DNA of 64,000 bases, from contig NC_060116.1 of the NCBI RefSeq assembly GCF_021155765.1, forward strand, positions 12,152,001-12,216,000, written 5' to 3'. Made by a program: the position numbers and the translations under genes. How positions within the stretch are numbered: position 1 is the stretch's first letter; each line of letters opens with the position of its first letter. The notes under the pieces were generated by a model that was given only the letters and a program-made list of their open reading frames with translations, had not been told where the DNA came from and did no database searches. Positions 15,101-29,300 of the stretch are shown here, piece after piece. This DNA is from Diprion similis. Lineage: Eukaryota > Arthropoda > Insecta > Hymenoptera > Diprionidae.

Positions 15101-15673
15101 CGTTATTAACAATAATCACATTAATAATAGTAGTCTTGTCCATAATTCACGAGCGTATCATATAAGCCGGCCAAAAAGAGCTGGCGGAATGAGAATTTGT
15201 GGGCGAGAAATTGAAGATACATCACCGTCGGCTTAAACGGTCATGCATCGCGAATTCGAAGTTCGAAGTTATCGGGCGCAGAAAAGTCGGTCACGCGGGA
15301 TCTTGACGTATAGGAACATGTTCTTACGCCGTTAAAGAGATTTGGGGTAATTTTTTTCGCTCACCAATTTTCGTGGATCGGTAAAAATTCAGCTCCAGCC
15401 ATCTCACGTTTCTCATATATATAATGAACGGCGAACCGTGGGCAACGGTAATTCAACGCCATTCTTCACTACATAATACTTGAATCCGCAAAAGCTCGAA
15501 TTATACGCCTGAAATTTATTCCTATAATTCGCAAAATTCTATTACACGGAGTTAAATTGTACGAAATAACTTCACGCACTTCTCTAACTGTCGTTTTATT
15601 TTTTATATTTCCATTCAAAACTCGTACGACGCCCAATCCTTATAAAGGGTTGGTGTAAAGTCGGTGCGTATAT

Positions 15674-15696
15674 GGGGGGGGGGGGGGGGGGGGGGG
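15674..15696. repeat. poly(G) tract
   Basis: 23 consecutive G residues. A C-rich tract with matching pairing capacity follows about 105 bp downstream at 15801-15829. Confidence 0.95.
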
Positions 15697-15800
15697 ACAT
15701 TCAAGCATTAATAGGTCAAGCTGTTTTCTACCACTTTGAGGCCCCCCCTTTCCTCCTTCTTCTTTTCTGTGCGAACGTATGTGTAGCACGTGGACTTTCA

Positions 15801-15829
15801 CCCCCCTCCCCCCCCCCCCCCTCCCCCCG
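15801..15829. repeat. C-rich tract
   Basis: C6 T C13 T C6 pattern. It can pair with, or form an i-motif opposite, the upstream G tract. Confidence 0.95.
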
Positions 15830-17220
15830 CTTGTGGGACTTTTATTTTATCTGCGAAATTATCTCATCGAGACTGTGCAAATCAAGTGATAAGTCATCGT
15901 GTGAATGAGTAGTTTACTGTAGCTAGATACTGATGTTTTGAGTGAAAAGTAGTTTGAAATCACTTGGAAGTCTCGTGTGAATTCAGGTTACATCCGTGAT
16001 TCTAGCAGGACACCCAGTCATGCATTGCATAGTCACGGGGAGTAATTGATGGTATTATAAGAAACAATCTACTGTACGAGTTACTGTCAGTTTGAGAATC
16101 TTAAATGTTTAAAATATTATCCGCTTCTGACCGCGTCGAGTTCGTGCAAAGTTTGCTCGTTTCGCGTAGTATTTGGACCAGCTTACAAACACTCGGAGTT
16201 GCGCACTTGAAGATCAAACTCGAACAATCCTCGTATTGCGGGCCCGGCTAACTCAGAGTCAAATCAAATTAAGTATAAGGTTTATTCTTCTCATTATCGC
16301 ATGACCGGTGATATTTCGAGATAACCGATTGGTCCGCGAGGCTAAATGATTTGACTTCATCTTCGGAGTTACTTCGAGAATGTTGCAAGTGTACGCTGTA
16401 GATTGACCGACGTTTCTGGGCTACGGGCGAACAGCTCGCGGGCGCTTAAGAAACGGGTTTCCCGGCTATGGAACAGATTGCATATTGCACAGTGCAAATT
16501 ACGACGACCACGACGCCGCGACACCTCGAGTCGTATTAATGCGGAGAAATTACGGCAAAGCACGATTTGCGTGCCTACGTACGTCTGCTGCATAGAAGAA
16601 GGTACAACACGTCACGTCCAAGTCGGTCGTCGAAGGTTCGGCCAGCACTTAATGATCATCTTTTCTTCGCGGTAAACCGTTATTACAAATTATTGCGTAC
16701 GTAGATTACACTGTTTGGTATACGAGGTGGTGTGCATGGAAGACAACGGTCGCGAAACTTCTCGAATCGCTTACATTTTCTTCGATAAGGATGACCGTTT
16801 TGCACCGATTTGATCGCGAGAGAAGTCGAGAAGAAGATTCTTCCTACGTAACGTCATTTTTAATATTATACTGACTATTATTGTCTTTTTGATTGTCGTG
16901 ATTTCATCAACGTCGTCGTTTCGCATTCTTCTTGCTTTCACGATGACTCGGGAAAGAGATTTAATGTACTGTACGGGCGAGAGAAGAGACGTTTGCGGAA
17001 TGCTAATTCGATGACGCATATCTCCTCGAGGACGGGCCATCTTCTTGTACGGTTCTCTCTTTCCTCTTCGCGTTTATACCTACACCTTATACATTACGTA
17101 CCGCCTTGAAATCCTGGCGTTTCCCATAATCGAATTGCCGTTGGTGATGTCCCGTGTCTCGTGTGTCTAAATTGTCGGTAAACAAGATATGCGAGAAGCC
17201 AAAAAGATCCTAGATATAGT

Positions 17221-17223
<3 letters not shown>

Positions 17224-17254
<31 letters not shown>
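17224..17254. repeat. (AT)n microsatellite
   Basis: About 15 AT dinucleotides, continuing into ATGTATATGTA. Confidence 0.95.
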
Positions 17255-17260
<6 letters not shown>

Positions 17261-19160
17261 GTACCTAAGTAACAAATCGACCTCGTTTCATTTAAAAACG
17301 TTTGGAAGTCTAGACGTTCACCTTCCATTTATCGCAACGGTGCGAACGAATTCACAGCCTCGCAATCAGACGTGTACTTAGTTCGTGCATATTTTGTATA
17401 TTATTCTTGACGGGTTGACAGATTCAAGTATACGTGACATATCCTGCAGCATTCGGCCGCTTGAATGATAGATTACGTGAGACATCGTCACGTGTATTTT
17501 ATGTGTGCGGAGATATTGAGGCTGTAATTAGAATAATTATACAAGTCACGGGATTGCAGTTATAAGTTTTTATTTTTTTCTCATCAATGAAGGACTTGGG
17601 AACAAGTGTCGCATCCGCCGAACCGAGGTTCTTGAATTTTGTTAACCCATAATAAGCCGCGCGATTGCAGCACCGACAAAAAGCGCTGCAATAACTGTCT
17701 CGACGTTTTGAATTACTGCATATATTCTCGCAAAGTTAAATCAACTTCTTAGAAAATCTATTCATAAATTACTTGCGAAGTAACTTGACGAGTAAAACTG
17801 CGCATAATTATATGTATACATAATATCTCACAAATGTAGGAGACATTATAGCTAACGTACGAAGAATCGTGAGATTTTTCTTTGATGATAATTTTCAAGT
17901 TACACAAATAACTTGACACTTTAGAAAAGTTTTATATAAGTATGCAATTTATGCAAACAACGAGCATGATCATTAATCAATGACCTGACCTTTCTGGTAG
18001 TCGTAACTATCATAGAATTATACATAGTATTTTTCTTAACCGTTATTAAACCCGTTCACACGTTAGTCTTTGGCCTTGTCGCCTATGTAAAGTACCAAGT
18101 GCATATTGCATACAATTGCATTGGCATTAAAAGTATCATTAATTGATTCTTTGTCTGTAACGCTAACCGCATATATTTATCATGCGATTCTCTGCTCAAG
18201 TTCTGTTCATCTTGATTTCATACCGAGAATCAAAGATGCATAGTTCTTGCAGCTCACACCAGTCGATTAGATTATAATTAATGCGCTGATACCGGTATCG
18301 GTGTCTCGTTTTGAAACAATAAAAAGAGATGAAAAATCAAGATAACGATACACGCATCAGTCGAAACAATTTTATCTGCCTTTAGTCTGCATATCGAGTC
18401 CTGGAGTTCATAGTTTATACAGAAATACAAACGACAGAGAATGATGACAGCTTTCGTCACATCCCTGCCCGTCTATGTCATCAAGAAAGAGTTTGTCACA
18501 TGTCGAATTAACAGTATCCACCATAACCCGTTACCAAGTTAGATCCAGTGTGTAGGAGTTGCGACCTCGGCTGCTGCTGCGGTGGGCTTTAGCCAAATGA
18601 AGTAAAAATCCAGTGATATTTTCTCGTGAGTCAACGATCTTCCGGCGTCGCCTAGATTCGCCGTTCACACGCTCTCGATCCTTAGGGATGCCAATCTGGA
18701 CCAAAAATCCGCGCGGGCTCTCAGGTGCATGCAGCAACGTTGATCATCTGCAGATTACACTCATCCCGGTGACGGAAGGTTAAAAACCAGCACCGTTTGC
18801 ATGCCACCGTCCGTGTTAAGAGGAAATCGTTTGCGGTTACTTCGTCTCGACCCCGAAGTGGATTATATGTATATAGCTATTTATAATACGTGTGGAGCTA
18901 AGATTTCTACGGCAAACCGCAGCTCGCTCTATCACCGATTCTCTCGATCTTGTCTGCTGTTTTAGTGCCGATGCGGTCATCTCCTCGCATCGAGGTGGTC
19001 CAAACCGAATGTTCCTGATTTATTGACCGGCTTATCGACAAAGTGCTCGTGCGGTTTGAGCCCCATGGTGAGTTTTAAGAACGGTTTTCCAAGTGGCTGA
19101 AGTCTCCGTTGAATCAAGGCACCATTAGTTGTCCTTGAAAATGCAGCCGTGCGGGAATCC

Positions 19161-19244
19161 GTACGAATCCATTCCAAGTTCCCATGAACTTGTTGGATTT
19201 CTAACGTTGGTAACAACCCATGGGAACTTGGAACGGATTTGTAC
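19161..19244. ncRNA. candidate pre-miRNA-like hairpin
   Basis: Arm 19161-19186 (GTACGAATCCATTCCAAGTT then CCCATG) pairs with 19219-19244 across a 32-nt loop. The 26-bp stem has one G·U and one A·C exception. Size and near-perfect pairing resemble an animal miRNA precursor, and it lies in an intron. Strand cannot be decided. No known miRNA was recognised, and an old inverted repeat is the alternative. Confidence 0.35.
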
Positions 19245-20708
19245 AACATGGATTCTAGTGTCTTGACACGAAGCGCAGGTTTCTTCTTCTTTTTATTCAC
19301 TTCTTTTATCTGTTTTCTTATCGAAGTGGAAAAACGGAGCAAGCTTCTTTTTCGGAGGATTATATCGCGGGACTTGCGAACGGTTATGAGTTGGGAAAAA
19401 GTCGCTTTCATGGTCACCCTAGGGTCGGAACTCGGCCGTGCTGACAAGCGAAACGAACCGGAATTAATAGAGTTCTCGCTCTTCGTAGTACTCGTAGCGG
19501 TTCTTTGACTCCGGGGTCTCGCGAGCTTCGCCTCGTCGTAGACGTTGTAAGAAATCGAGAATGAACTAGAACTCAACGACGTCACGGCACGCGGAAAGAT
19601 CCAGGTGAATCCAGATTCGAAGACCGTTCTTCTCGACTCGAGGCGAGACAGGGGGAGGAAAAACTCTCGTGATATTCGTTACTTCTTGATCCAAGGTTCG
19701 TTACGACGGTACATTGACAGTGCCTTCACGTTACGTTCCACGCAATTCCCTGGGGAGACCCAGTTTGCATTGTCTCTTACGCGCGTGTGTTTTGTATATA
19801 ATTTCGTCATAGGTAGATGCAATACTGTACAATATACGAAGAAGCATGTGAATGTACTTGCGTCAGAACTACAGTGCGAAACGCCAATAGACACTCTTTA
19901 AATTTCTTCAATTATCAAAGAGCACGCGACCATCGAAAGCTGATCTTGATGTTACGATCAATCGATGCATTCAACGCCCAGCGAGGAACTGATGAACTTT
20001 TTAAATTGTAATCCATGTCTTCGTTATGATACTGTCCTCCATAATTACACGTGCCAACATTCAGCGGTAATTACCGCTAAAAAATTTTCACGACAATAGT
20101 TGCTCCGGTATTCATCGATGTGTATTATCGCGATCGATGTGCGTGCCGATTGCAGTGCAATGAATCAAAGCGGCAACGAGGGAGGGAGCGACTTCCTTTA
20201 GTAATCGCGGTATGGTCTTGGGTGGCATTGTGATCCTCTTAAGGTGCAGGTGACTGAAACGTGATCGGGGACTTGGTTTCCTGGCCAAGGGTCACTCGGG
20301 AATCACCGTTTCTTTTTGCCTTTACCTAAAGGAAGGAGCCACTTCTGAACTAGTATACGTGACCACGATGAGCCAATTTGCTTTATAGCTTGAAGGGTGT
20401 AATCTTGGATGAATTGGAATCTCCCCGCCATCCTTCAAAGCATGATTTGTAACTCATTGTAAGAATGTACGACAATGAATCGTGAAATTTTTAAGTTAGA
20501 GTCATTGACTGTCAGCCAAAGTGAGACCAATTTGTTTCCTGAAATGATGAGATTTAGCTTCTGATCTCCAGTCGTATTTGCAATTCTTGTACACTTAATC
20601 TTCATGCCGGGTATATGAATAATTATTATCATAGTTTTCTGTTTCTCATAAATTTTAATCATCTTATTTCCCTAATCTCACTCTCTCTTTACGCTAACGT
20701 AAATTTTG

Positions 20709-20731
20709 CCCCTCCCCCCCCCCCCCCTCCC
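20709..20731. repeat. C-rich homopolymer tract
   Basis: CCCCT followed by a long C run and CTCCCTC. Confidence 0.9.
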
Positions 20732-21255
20732 TCGTTTTTTTTAGTTTTTATTTTGTTCTTGAATAATTAGAGACCGAGATAATTAGAATCTCAGCAGTTC
20801 TCGGCCTGATTCCCAATTCTGACTATACTTCATCTAATTCTAAGCGGCAACATCTAAGAGCGATCCTAACTTTGTCTATCCGTATCTTCTGAAAGAAGCT
20901 GCAGTGACAACAAAACCGTTTGACCGAACGATGTTCTCTCACAAAGTAACTTCATTAACTCTTGAAAAGACAGAAAAGAAAAAAATAAAGGGATCATTCA
21001 AAGATGAGAGATGAGTCTCGGGATGTAACCAGCGAATGTTTAGCCATGGTTATGTGTCTAACCCATTGACTATGTAATATATGGAACACGTGGATCGCCC
21101 GGTATGGATATACGCGGTGTGCATACACGTTCATACTTAAGCCGGCAATAAGCACACGTTGGTGCATGTACTTGTGAACCAAACAGTCGGCTGAGTGGCC
21201 AGTTAACCGTACAGTGAAAGTGAACCAACACTTTAGTCGAGTTTCAGTCCCCTCG

Positions 21256-21258
<3 letters not shown>

Positions 21259-21292
<34 letters not shown>
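21259..21292. repeat. (CT)n microsatellite
   Basis: About 17 CT units. They create spurious Ser-Leu or Arg-Glu open frames on the two strands. Confidence 0.95.
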
Positions 21293-21293
<1 letters not shown>

Positions 21294-23323
21294 TCTTCGG
21301 CTCTGCACCACCGCAGACCGTCTAGAACCCACAGCTTCGGGTTTCTGTAGCGAAACCGACCCGGTTCGAGCCGTGTTCGCTCTGGCAAGCGTGCAAAATC
21401 GTCGTTTTATAATACCGGTTGATGTATACAATGAAATTGATACCTCATTGTGTTTCCGCTCTGCACTAGTACCTGCCTGATAAATTCGAATTTTTCAAGG
21501 TTTCAAAGAATAATCTATAATACAATCTCGATGGTACCGACGAATCTTCGTCAGCGACGATAAATATTGTATATTTAAGAAATAAAAAATAAACAAACCG
21601 TTTATTCTACACAGTTATCGATGCGACGGAAGGAAATGAAATTATACTATTCTATAGTTACGTGAAAAAGTCTATCCAATAAAACTCTCCAGGATTCGTG
21701 AAATATATCGCAAGGCTATCCCTTTGTGCTTTTTACCAAAATTTGGATCCATTTTGAAAAATCTTAGAATTCAGTTTTACTACCATTCATAATTCGGAGT
21801 CTATCTTAGCATTGGAATTTTTTTATTGAATTCAGTTTTTTTTTCCTGTTTTTTTGAATCCATGAAGCAATTAATTAATTGATTTTGATATATGCAACGA
21901 AACATTGCGTTGCCTCGAAAGGAATTTTCTCCAGCTCGCCTCGTCTGCAAATTGATTTTGATAAAAAAGGAAAAAGTCTTCTCTGGGTTTCTTGTATGTT
22001 CGCTAAGAATTTTTCACTCGCATATTCCGAAACCTTCTCGCGTACGCTTGAACTACCGTAAATCGATTTTTTGGTCCCAGTTGAAGCGAGTTAAACCTTC
22101 ATGCTTGTGTGGTCATGCATGGACGCGATGCATGCTGCGTCGTATTATTGCCGACGAATAGTGTAGGTGATTACAATTTACGACGGGGTACAAAACGTAT
22201 TTTTTGTAACTTCCTTTTATAAATATTCTTTCTTCTAGATCATTATCTTGTTAGGTAATTGAATGTTACCGCACGCCATAACACTGTCGCGTTGCCTAGG
22301 TGGTAATTCACACGGGTAATCGACCTCCTAATCGACCGAGCGTGATTTAATCACGAATCCGAACTGCCTCCCGCAGTTTTTGAACCACCTAACTTGGAAT
22401 TTTTTTGCAGCTTTTCAAGTATACATTCGAAATCTCATTGGGGACTTATGTAACTTTGTTTCATTGAAACATGCCTGCGATTTGGTTCAAGAACAAAGAT
22501 GCGAGTTTAGATGAATTGAGAAGCTTAATTCGTTAGTCTCGATAGAATAAAAAATTGTGTGTACCAAAAAGGGAAGCGAATTTTTCGTATTCTCAAAAAT
22601 CTGCGTCTTTTCCATTTGCCGAATTTCTTACTCGTTATGATAGATGAATCTTCTGAATTTTTAAGCGACCAGAATTCAAGAGAGTCCACAAGACTGTACA
22701 TTGATCCGTGATCTTACGCAATATTCTTCGCATAAATCTTGAGTGGTTATGTTATGCCTTTTAACCTACCCGCGTAGCAGCGCTTTCGATTAATTGAATT
22801 TGAAAGAAAAAGCTCGTGAATAAACATGAGGATTCGAAAATACCTCCTTCGGTGACCTAGTAATTATTATCCTTTCACAAATGGTTTACACACGTTAATC
22901 TTTCGGGACAGTGTAGCAGAAGCAGGAATAAAAATTGAGGTTTTTTAAACTTTTATTTATCCATCTCAAACCTTGTAAGGTAGAATAAGAAAAGAAGATA
23001 CCTAATTCTCAGTACAAAAATTAAATACTCGAAAAAAAAGTATATATTATATGTATTAGAAAATCCGAACGTTCGTTAAAAAATATTCAAGTATTTCGAA
23101 TTACGGTCATTCATTTCCTCAGAACTTAATTACGTTCCAAAACACTTGTCAATTTGGCAAAACGAAGAAAAATTTTATCTCGAGATAGGAAATTTCTATC
23201 TAAATATCACACAACAGCTACCTTGAAGATGTTTAAAATTTCGGCTTACGTCTCCTGACGTCCTTAGAAACGTTTTATTAAAATCGATGAGTCGTCAAGT
23301 CGCCGGTGAATGAAGGAACATGA

Positions 23324-23363
23324 AGATGAGGATGAGGATGAGGATGAGGATGAGGATGAGGAG
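23324..23363. repeat. (GATGAG)n microsatellite
   Basis: About six hexamer copies, non-coding context. Confidence 0.95.
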
Positions 23364-23803
23364 GCGAAAGAGTCAAGAAGTCAGTACAAAATTGGTGTGT
23401 GTACTTTATTATACCTGTGCACAGGGGTCCCCGTGTATGCTTACCCAGTATGCACATAACGGTTAAAGGCAAGGTACTCGCCCCGCCCTGGCTTGCCTCA
23501 CCTGTCCCAATATACCAATATGTGTAGTGTAGTGTGGCTACCTCGTCCCCGTGCCCGCGGCCCGCGGCCTGCCCGAATGTAAACGACGAATGGACCGTCG
23601 CATCCGTCTGACGGAGTGACGGACTGAGACGCTGCAGCATCCGTGTGCCAACCGACTTCCGTGGACGTCGCGTGTGAAATCGATGACCACGAGTTTCCAC
23701 ACTTTCGTAGAAGGAGTAGGTAGTATGAAAAAAGGAGGCGGTCAAACCTCGCCGGTGCCGGATCGACATGACGACCGGTATATAAGATGGGATCTCTTCT
23801 TGC

Positions 23804-23842
23804 TCTTCTTCTTCTTCTTCTTCTTCTTCTTCTTCTTCTTCT
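23804..23842. repeat. (CTT)n microsatellite
   Basis: About 13 trinucleotides. They produce long artefactual poly-Glu/Lys/Arg frames on the minus strand. Confidence 0.95.
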
Positions 23843-23912
23843 CCTCGTGCTTCTTCTTGTGCGAAACTGACGCGGAGGAACAATGGCACGCAGCATTTGC
23901 TTTGCTTTGCTC

Positions 23913-23935
23913 CGGTTCGGTTCGGTTCGGTTCTG
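23913..23935. repeat. (GGTTC)n short tandem repeat
   Basis: Four pentamer copies. They are not telomeric: the insect telomere unit is TTAGG. Confidence 0.9.
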
Positions 23936-25650
23936 TTCTTCCCTTTTCCCCGTCAGGCACGAACGACGCAATTTGCTCCGTGGGGGCTCGTTAACTCGGC
24001 TTCTTTTTACGCATCCATTCTCCTCCTTTAACAAATGACGTTGATGATAATAAAATAAAGAAAAGATAAGGAACTACGGTTTTTTCTTGTTGGGAAACAT
24101 TCTTGGGTGAAGAAAGGGCCAAGCGTTTTTTTTTTTTTTTTTTTTTTTCCCTCGCTCGGGTATATTTTCTATACGACATCCTACGTGCGTGATACATTCT
24201 GATCTTACCATTAGAGACTTTTAGTAAAATATTGATTCGTGAATGTTGAGTTTCAAGTTTCGTCTTTTACTAATTTTTTTTTTTTTTTTTTTTTTCCTCT
24301 ACTCTTTTCCCCACTTACGGATGAGTGAACAATGTGAAATCTGATAAATTATTGACAGTTGAATGTGATTTTTTAAATTAATATATAGATACATTTTCAT
24401 ACATTTGAATCAGCAGTTAAATATACACTTTCGAAAGAATGAATATCAGACGTTATCGGAGCGTTTGAACCAAACTAGTAAAAATTTGACGTAATCGAAT
24501 AGGATTATTTATTTCCCTTTTTGCATAATTTTGGATCCGTTAACGTTACGTAAGTGCACCTGCACCTATGAAATTAATCTTTCATGCCATAGTATATACG
24601 TATACATATTATAAACGCGCTACAAACTTTCGCGAGATATAAACTGTACTTTCGATCGTTCTTATTATTTAATAGTCTTCTATAGATCTGAATAACAAGA
24701 CTTATGCTCGTATAAAGTGCATCGTCTCGTATAAAACTATCCTTCGGTATAACGTCTAACCTACATCCAGATAGATATTGTATACATTACAAGAATTCAC
24801 TCGCTTCGGATGTGTCGTAATACGGTTTAATTAGCAACAAACCTCGTACCGCTCAGACCTTAGATTCCTGCGATTCCAAGTATACATGCAGCCTGCATTA
24901 TACACACCTGTATTATAATCGAGAGCAAGTGACACGGCGGGTTACTTTTTTTCTCCGTCTGCAAAAAATCCGTACCGTTTCACCGTCGATTATCATCATT
25001 ATGTATTATGCGATGAAGAAAATCCATGTTAAATAAAACCAGAGAGGGAACTGCAACTATCACTCGATGTTATAACGGTGATGTAACAACGTCGTAGCCC
25101 GAGGACAGGAAGTCGTAGACATTTGTCACAATTTTTCGTCGCACGATCGTTCCTTTTTCACTTTTACCATCTTCGATTATTTATTTATTCAGATTTCATT
25201 TCATCTCACAATCACAACTTTGGCAACGTAAAAATTCGCTTATCTCCAATCGGGGGAAACGACTGTTCAACCATTGGGTTTATTTTTATTTTCATTCAAT
25301 CTGCGACCCAGTTTTCGCCAATCGTACATCATCAAGGGTCATTACCAAGCTAACAGTAATCTACCGGTATAATTATGTGATTAAAATTCATTTGTGTTAC
25401 GAGAGCCTCGCCGATTTGGAACGGCAGAGTTCGTGATACATCGCTCTTCGCGGTTGCGCCAACACACTTACGGACTGTAATGCATATCGTAATTCTAATT
25501 AAAAAAACGAATTAACAAGCATGAAAATTCAGTTCGTATTTACAACCTGACAAGATGCAGCGACTCGATGACCAGGAAATGAACGCAACGGTTGTCCGGT
25601 ACTGTGCAGAAACATCGGCTCGTTAACCCACGATGCCATTTATCTATCCC

Positions 25651-25679
25651 CAAGTCTGCAAGTCTGCAAGTCTGCAAGT
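25651..25679. repeat. (AAGTCTGC)n short tandem repeat
   Basis: Three and a half copies of an octamer. Confidence 0.9.
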
Positions 25680-26331
25680 GTGATGGCACCGAATCGGCAA
25701 GCCCCGCGATCACAATAAAACGGAATGCGAAAACTGGTGTAACGAATAATTGTTATTAATAATGTATCGCTTTGCGTTCCGTCGTACATTCTTCTTTATT
25801 CTTTATTTTACCGACTGCTATAAAAGGCGTTGAAAATCTGGCAGGTATACGTACGCAGGAAATAATTGCTCTAAAATTGCTTTGCAGAAATGTTTTATTC
25901 ACGGTGTTGGATAATCGAGTGAACCTCGTTGTCCTTCCGATGTACCGTTCGTACATATATTATAACGTTTTAAGCCGTACGACGTATCGATACTTCGAGT
26001 TCTCTTAGTCAACTCTGAAATTTGAACGATGTCATATTATCACGCAATTCCACGCTTGTTCTGCGAACGATCATACATCGGTTCAGGGTTAAAAAGAAAT
26101 AAGTCTGATTTAAAATAGACGGGGGCACGGAGGCGGTAAGTTGGTACAATATAACACGGTACCTTCGTCCATACGTGGGGAATAATATATCTATTATTAT
26201 TCTCTCACATACATTTGACGAGCTTTTACTGTTACTGTTCGAGGCTGAATGAGTAGTCGAAGCGATTTTTAGCGACCCTTGTAATTAACGAACAAGCGTG
26301 TAATTTCATGGTTTAACCGACCGGAGGATGG

Positions 26332-26360
26332 TAGATACTAGATACTAGATACTAGATACT
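26332..26360. repeat. (AGATACT)n short tandem repeat
   Basis: Four copies of a heptamer. Confidence 0.9.
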
Positions 26361-29300
26361 GGATAGGTATAACTTAGCTACGCGTTGTCTCCCTGTCATA
26401 GATAAGCTAATTGCAGTAAGCGTTCCTCGCGATGAACGGACAGCGTCGACGAGGAGAAGAAGGAGTAGAAAAGGTGTTTCTTCTCCCCTGAGCTGCACGT
26501 GCTGGTGTAGCACACTTAGAAGCTACTGCAAAAGTTGTGCGTAGGTCTCGACTCTCGAGGGAATAATATTATACCCCCCAGGCTTTATTATCTCGCAGAG
26601 TAATCACCTTATTCTTCTCCTCCTCTCGTACACACAGAATGTCTACCGCCGAAGCGATTCTCCCGGGTAATTCTTCTTTCGCAAAGAAAGATAAATGCGC
26701 AGGCACGCATACGACTAATTATAACTATATACCTGTGATCTCTGCGGAGGTAACAATCGCCTGGTCACTCTGACCGTTGGACGAAATTTGACGAATCGGA
26801 ATTAAAAACGGAATTAAACTCGCACGCGTCGGTTATACTTTTGTGTATACGCTACACGGGAATTCGCGTTGTCGTTCATTTAAGAAGTGGGGGAGTCGCA
26901 AAACCGCGTCCACAAGATCCTCGCCGAGCCGATGATATAGTGGAAGTGGTGCCGCGATCGAGGACAGAACCTCCGAGAAGAACGGAGCTCGGTTGAACTC
27001 CTCGATACTCACGAAATTGCGTTTATTTTTATTTTTTTTTTTTTATCTACTTTCCAACATTTTACCTTCTCTATTATCACGCGTTGACAAAAGTGTGTCC
27101 TTATCTCGTAAATGTAATGCTAGTGAAACTTTATTTCACTTCATTTTATTTGGTGCTTCCTGCTCCAGTCGTATAAAGCTCGAGGTGTTCAGTTTACACT
27201 GATTTTATGAGGGAACATTTTGTCAGAGGATATATTACACCCCTCTGCTGTTATGGTGAGATATTTTATCGCTCTGCAATGAAACTGGATATGTAACCTC
27301 GTTATAAACTTTGTGATGACTAGGGGAGTTAACAATTTTGTAAAAAAAATTTCTCCTCTCCACGTGCGCAAAACTCGACGTGACTGTGTTTGTTTTTAAT
27401 GTATGTGCATACGTGTGTACGCGTGTGAAGGGGGTGATTAATTGTCGTGTAATTATCGGGAAAAGTTTTTACGTCCCGTTGGGGAGAGACTATAAATAAA
27501 AATGAAAATAATGTGAGAGACGCTTGGAAGTGTCGAAGTTTTTTGTGATGAATGCATCTGTGCTTTGAGACTCTGCGCTCGATTAGCAAATGCACGAAAG
27601 GATTGCTCTGGATTATGGACGCGTACGCTTATTACGGGATCCTACCCTGCGCAGGCGGTATACTTAACTCAGTAAGTTTACTAGTATTATGATCTCATCT
27701 ATACTTGGATGTAATATTTTTCGTTGTGAAAAGATCGTATGACATGAGTCAATTTTTGATTTACTAAAAAAACTTGTCGAATTTCTTCGAACTTGGGAAA
27801 ATTCTTGCAGTTGTCAAACTGTTCTAAAACCATTCTTCGAAATTAGATAGATATCTATCGGAGCACTGATTTCGTTGATGGGATCTTCTGGAATTAAACG
27901 TCCAATAATATTCTTGCATTCGGGACATTTCTGCAATCCGTTACTTTCGCAATTTTGACCTTCTTGAAAAAATCTCCGTAACGATGTTCTGACCGACGTG
28001 AGTTGAATCCCGGTCGAATGTCGTAAGATTAACCTTTGGCTTCTTCGCTATAAATTATTTGTAAAGTATATATATATGTATATACTTGTATACGCATACT
28101 TAGATACATTCACCACACGCCAATCGGCTAGAAATTGTAAAATTCTATTTATTACGTACCAATAAAGTTTTAACGCCTAATGTCGATTTAATTTGACGAG
28201 TCTTGTTTTTTATCTTATACATTTTTCATGGTTTCAATTCACTGCAGCGTGGCTCGAGGATTATTGAAAAAAAATATTATTCAAAAATTCATCACCTTAA
28301 TCCAATTAATCTCCAGATTAATCTCCATCGAGATTAAAAACCTTCGGTACGGTATTAAATAAGGTGCATAAACCTGCCTCTGCGTGGTGGGATTAAATGT
28401 TTAAAGAAAATCTGTACCGTAGCGTTTCGTCGTGGGATAGAAAAAAAAAAATAAACTCGCGGTTGCGTAGGTGGGTTTCAATCAACAGGTGGTTCAGGTG
28501 TGGTAAAATATTCGTATGTACACCGATACGAGACGGCGGTACTAGCAGCGTGCGTGAGGATAAACCTGGCGAAGATTCTTCTGAAATTATTACATTGGCC
28601 AACCTTTCAATTCATATTTTTTAACACGGTTACATCGACTCGATACTGTAGCTTGAGAAACTAATCAAACATCGGATACATTGCGAAGTGAAAAACTGTT
28701 TAACGTGTAACTATATGCTCTATGAATTTCAGATCGTTATTCGGTCTCTGATTGCGTGAAAAGTATAGTTTTTTATATTACAAGAACCTTGTTACGAAAG
28801 GTGGGATTTTACTTTTCTTTTTCCGGATACTTGAAAAATCGCCGTTTAAGGATTGAATTATTTTATGCGGGTAAAGTTATTCAATCCATACCGATTTCAA
28901 ATACTCGTTCACATCAATATTCTCCGCAGTGAAAGTTTACAAATAAACAAATTCCTTGTTCTTTCTTCTTTTCTTCTTCATTCGGGAACTAAAGTGGTTG
29001 ATCGAGTTTTTTAATTACGATAATTACTTTTACTTCGATGTCACGCAAATCCTAAACTATACGGTCTCATTTCTTTTCCTTTTTCTTGTTAATTTTTTAA
29101 TTTTTTATTCTTTCTTCTATCTAACACAATAATTACACCGAGCAATAGTTAACATCGCAAGCCATCAAACGATGCGATACTTATTTGAATATGTTATAAA
29201 TCATACCTCACACATCGAATCAGGCTTGAAGGTAGGCACCTGTAACTCGTCGTTTCGAACCATCATGCGGAATGAAACGTAGCGAAAATCGATTTATTCG

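Noticed and set aside
18977-19585. 202-codon minus-strand open frame in the giant intron
   Set aside because: No ATG at its start, no recognisable domain, a poly-Lys stretch made by a T-rich run, and it overlaps the hairpin at 19161-19244. It is probably chance, though unusually long.
23278-24034. Two overlapping minus-strand frames of 178-203 codons
   Set aside because: Both are kept open by (CTT)n, (GATGAG)n and (GGTTC)n simple repeats, giving Glu/Arg/Lys and His-Pro runs. No domain or splice support.
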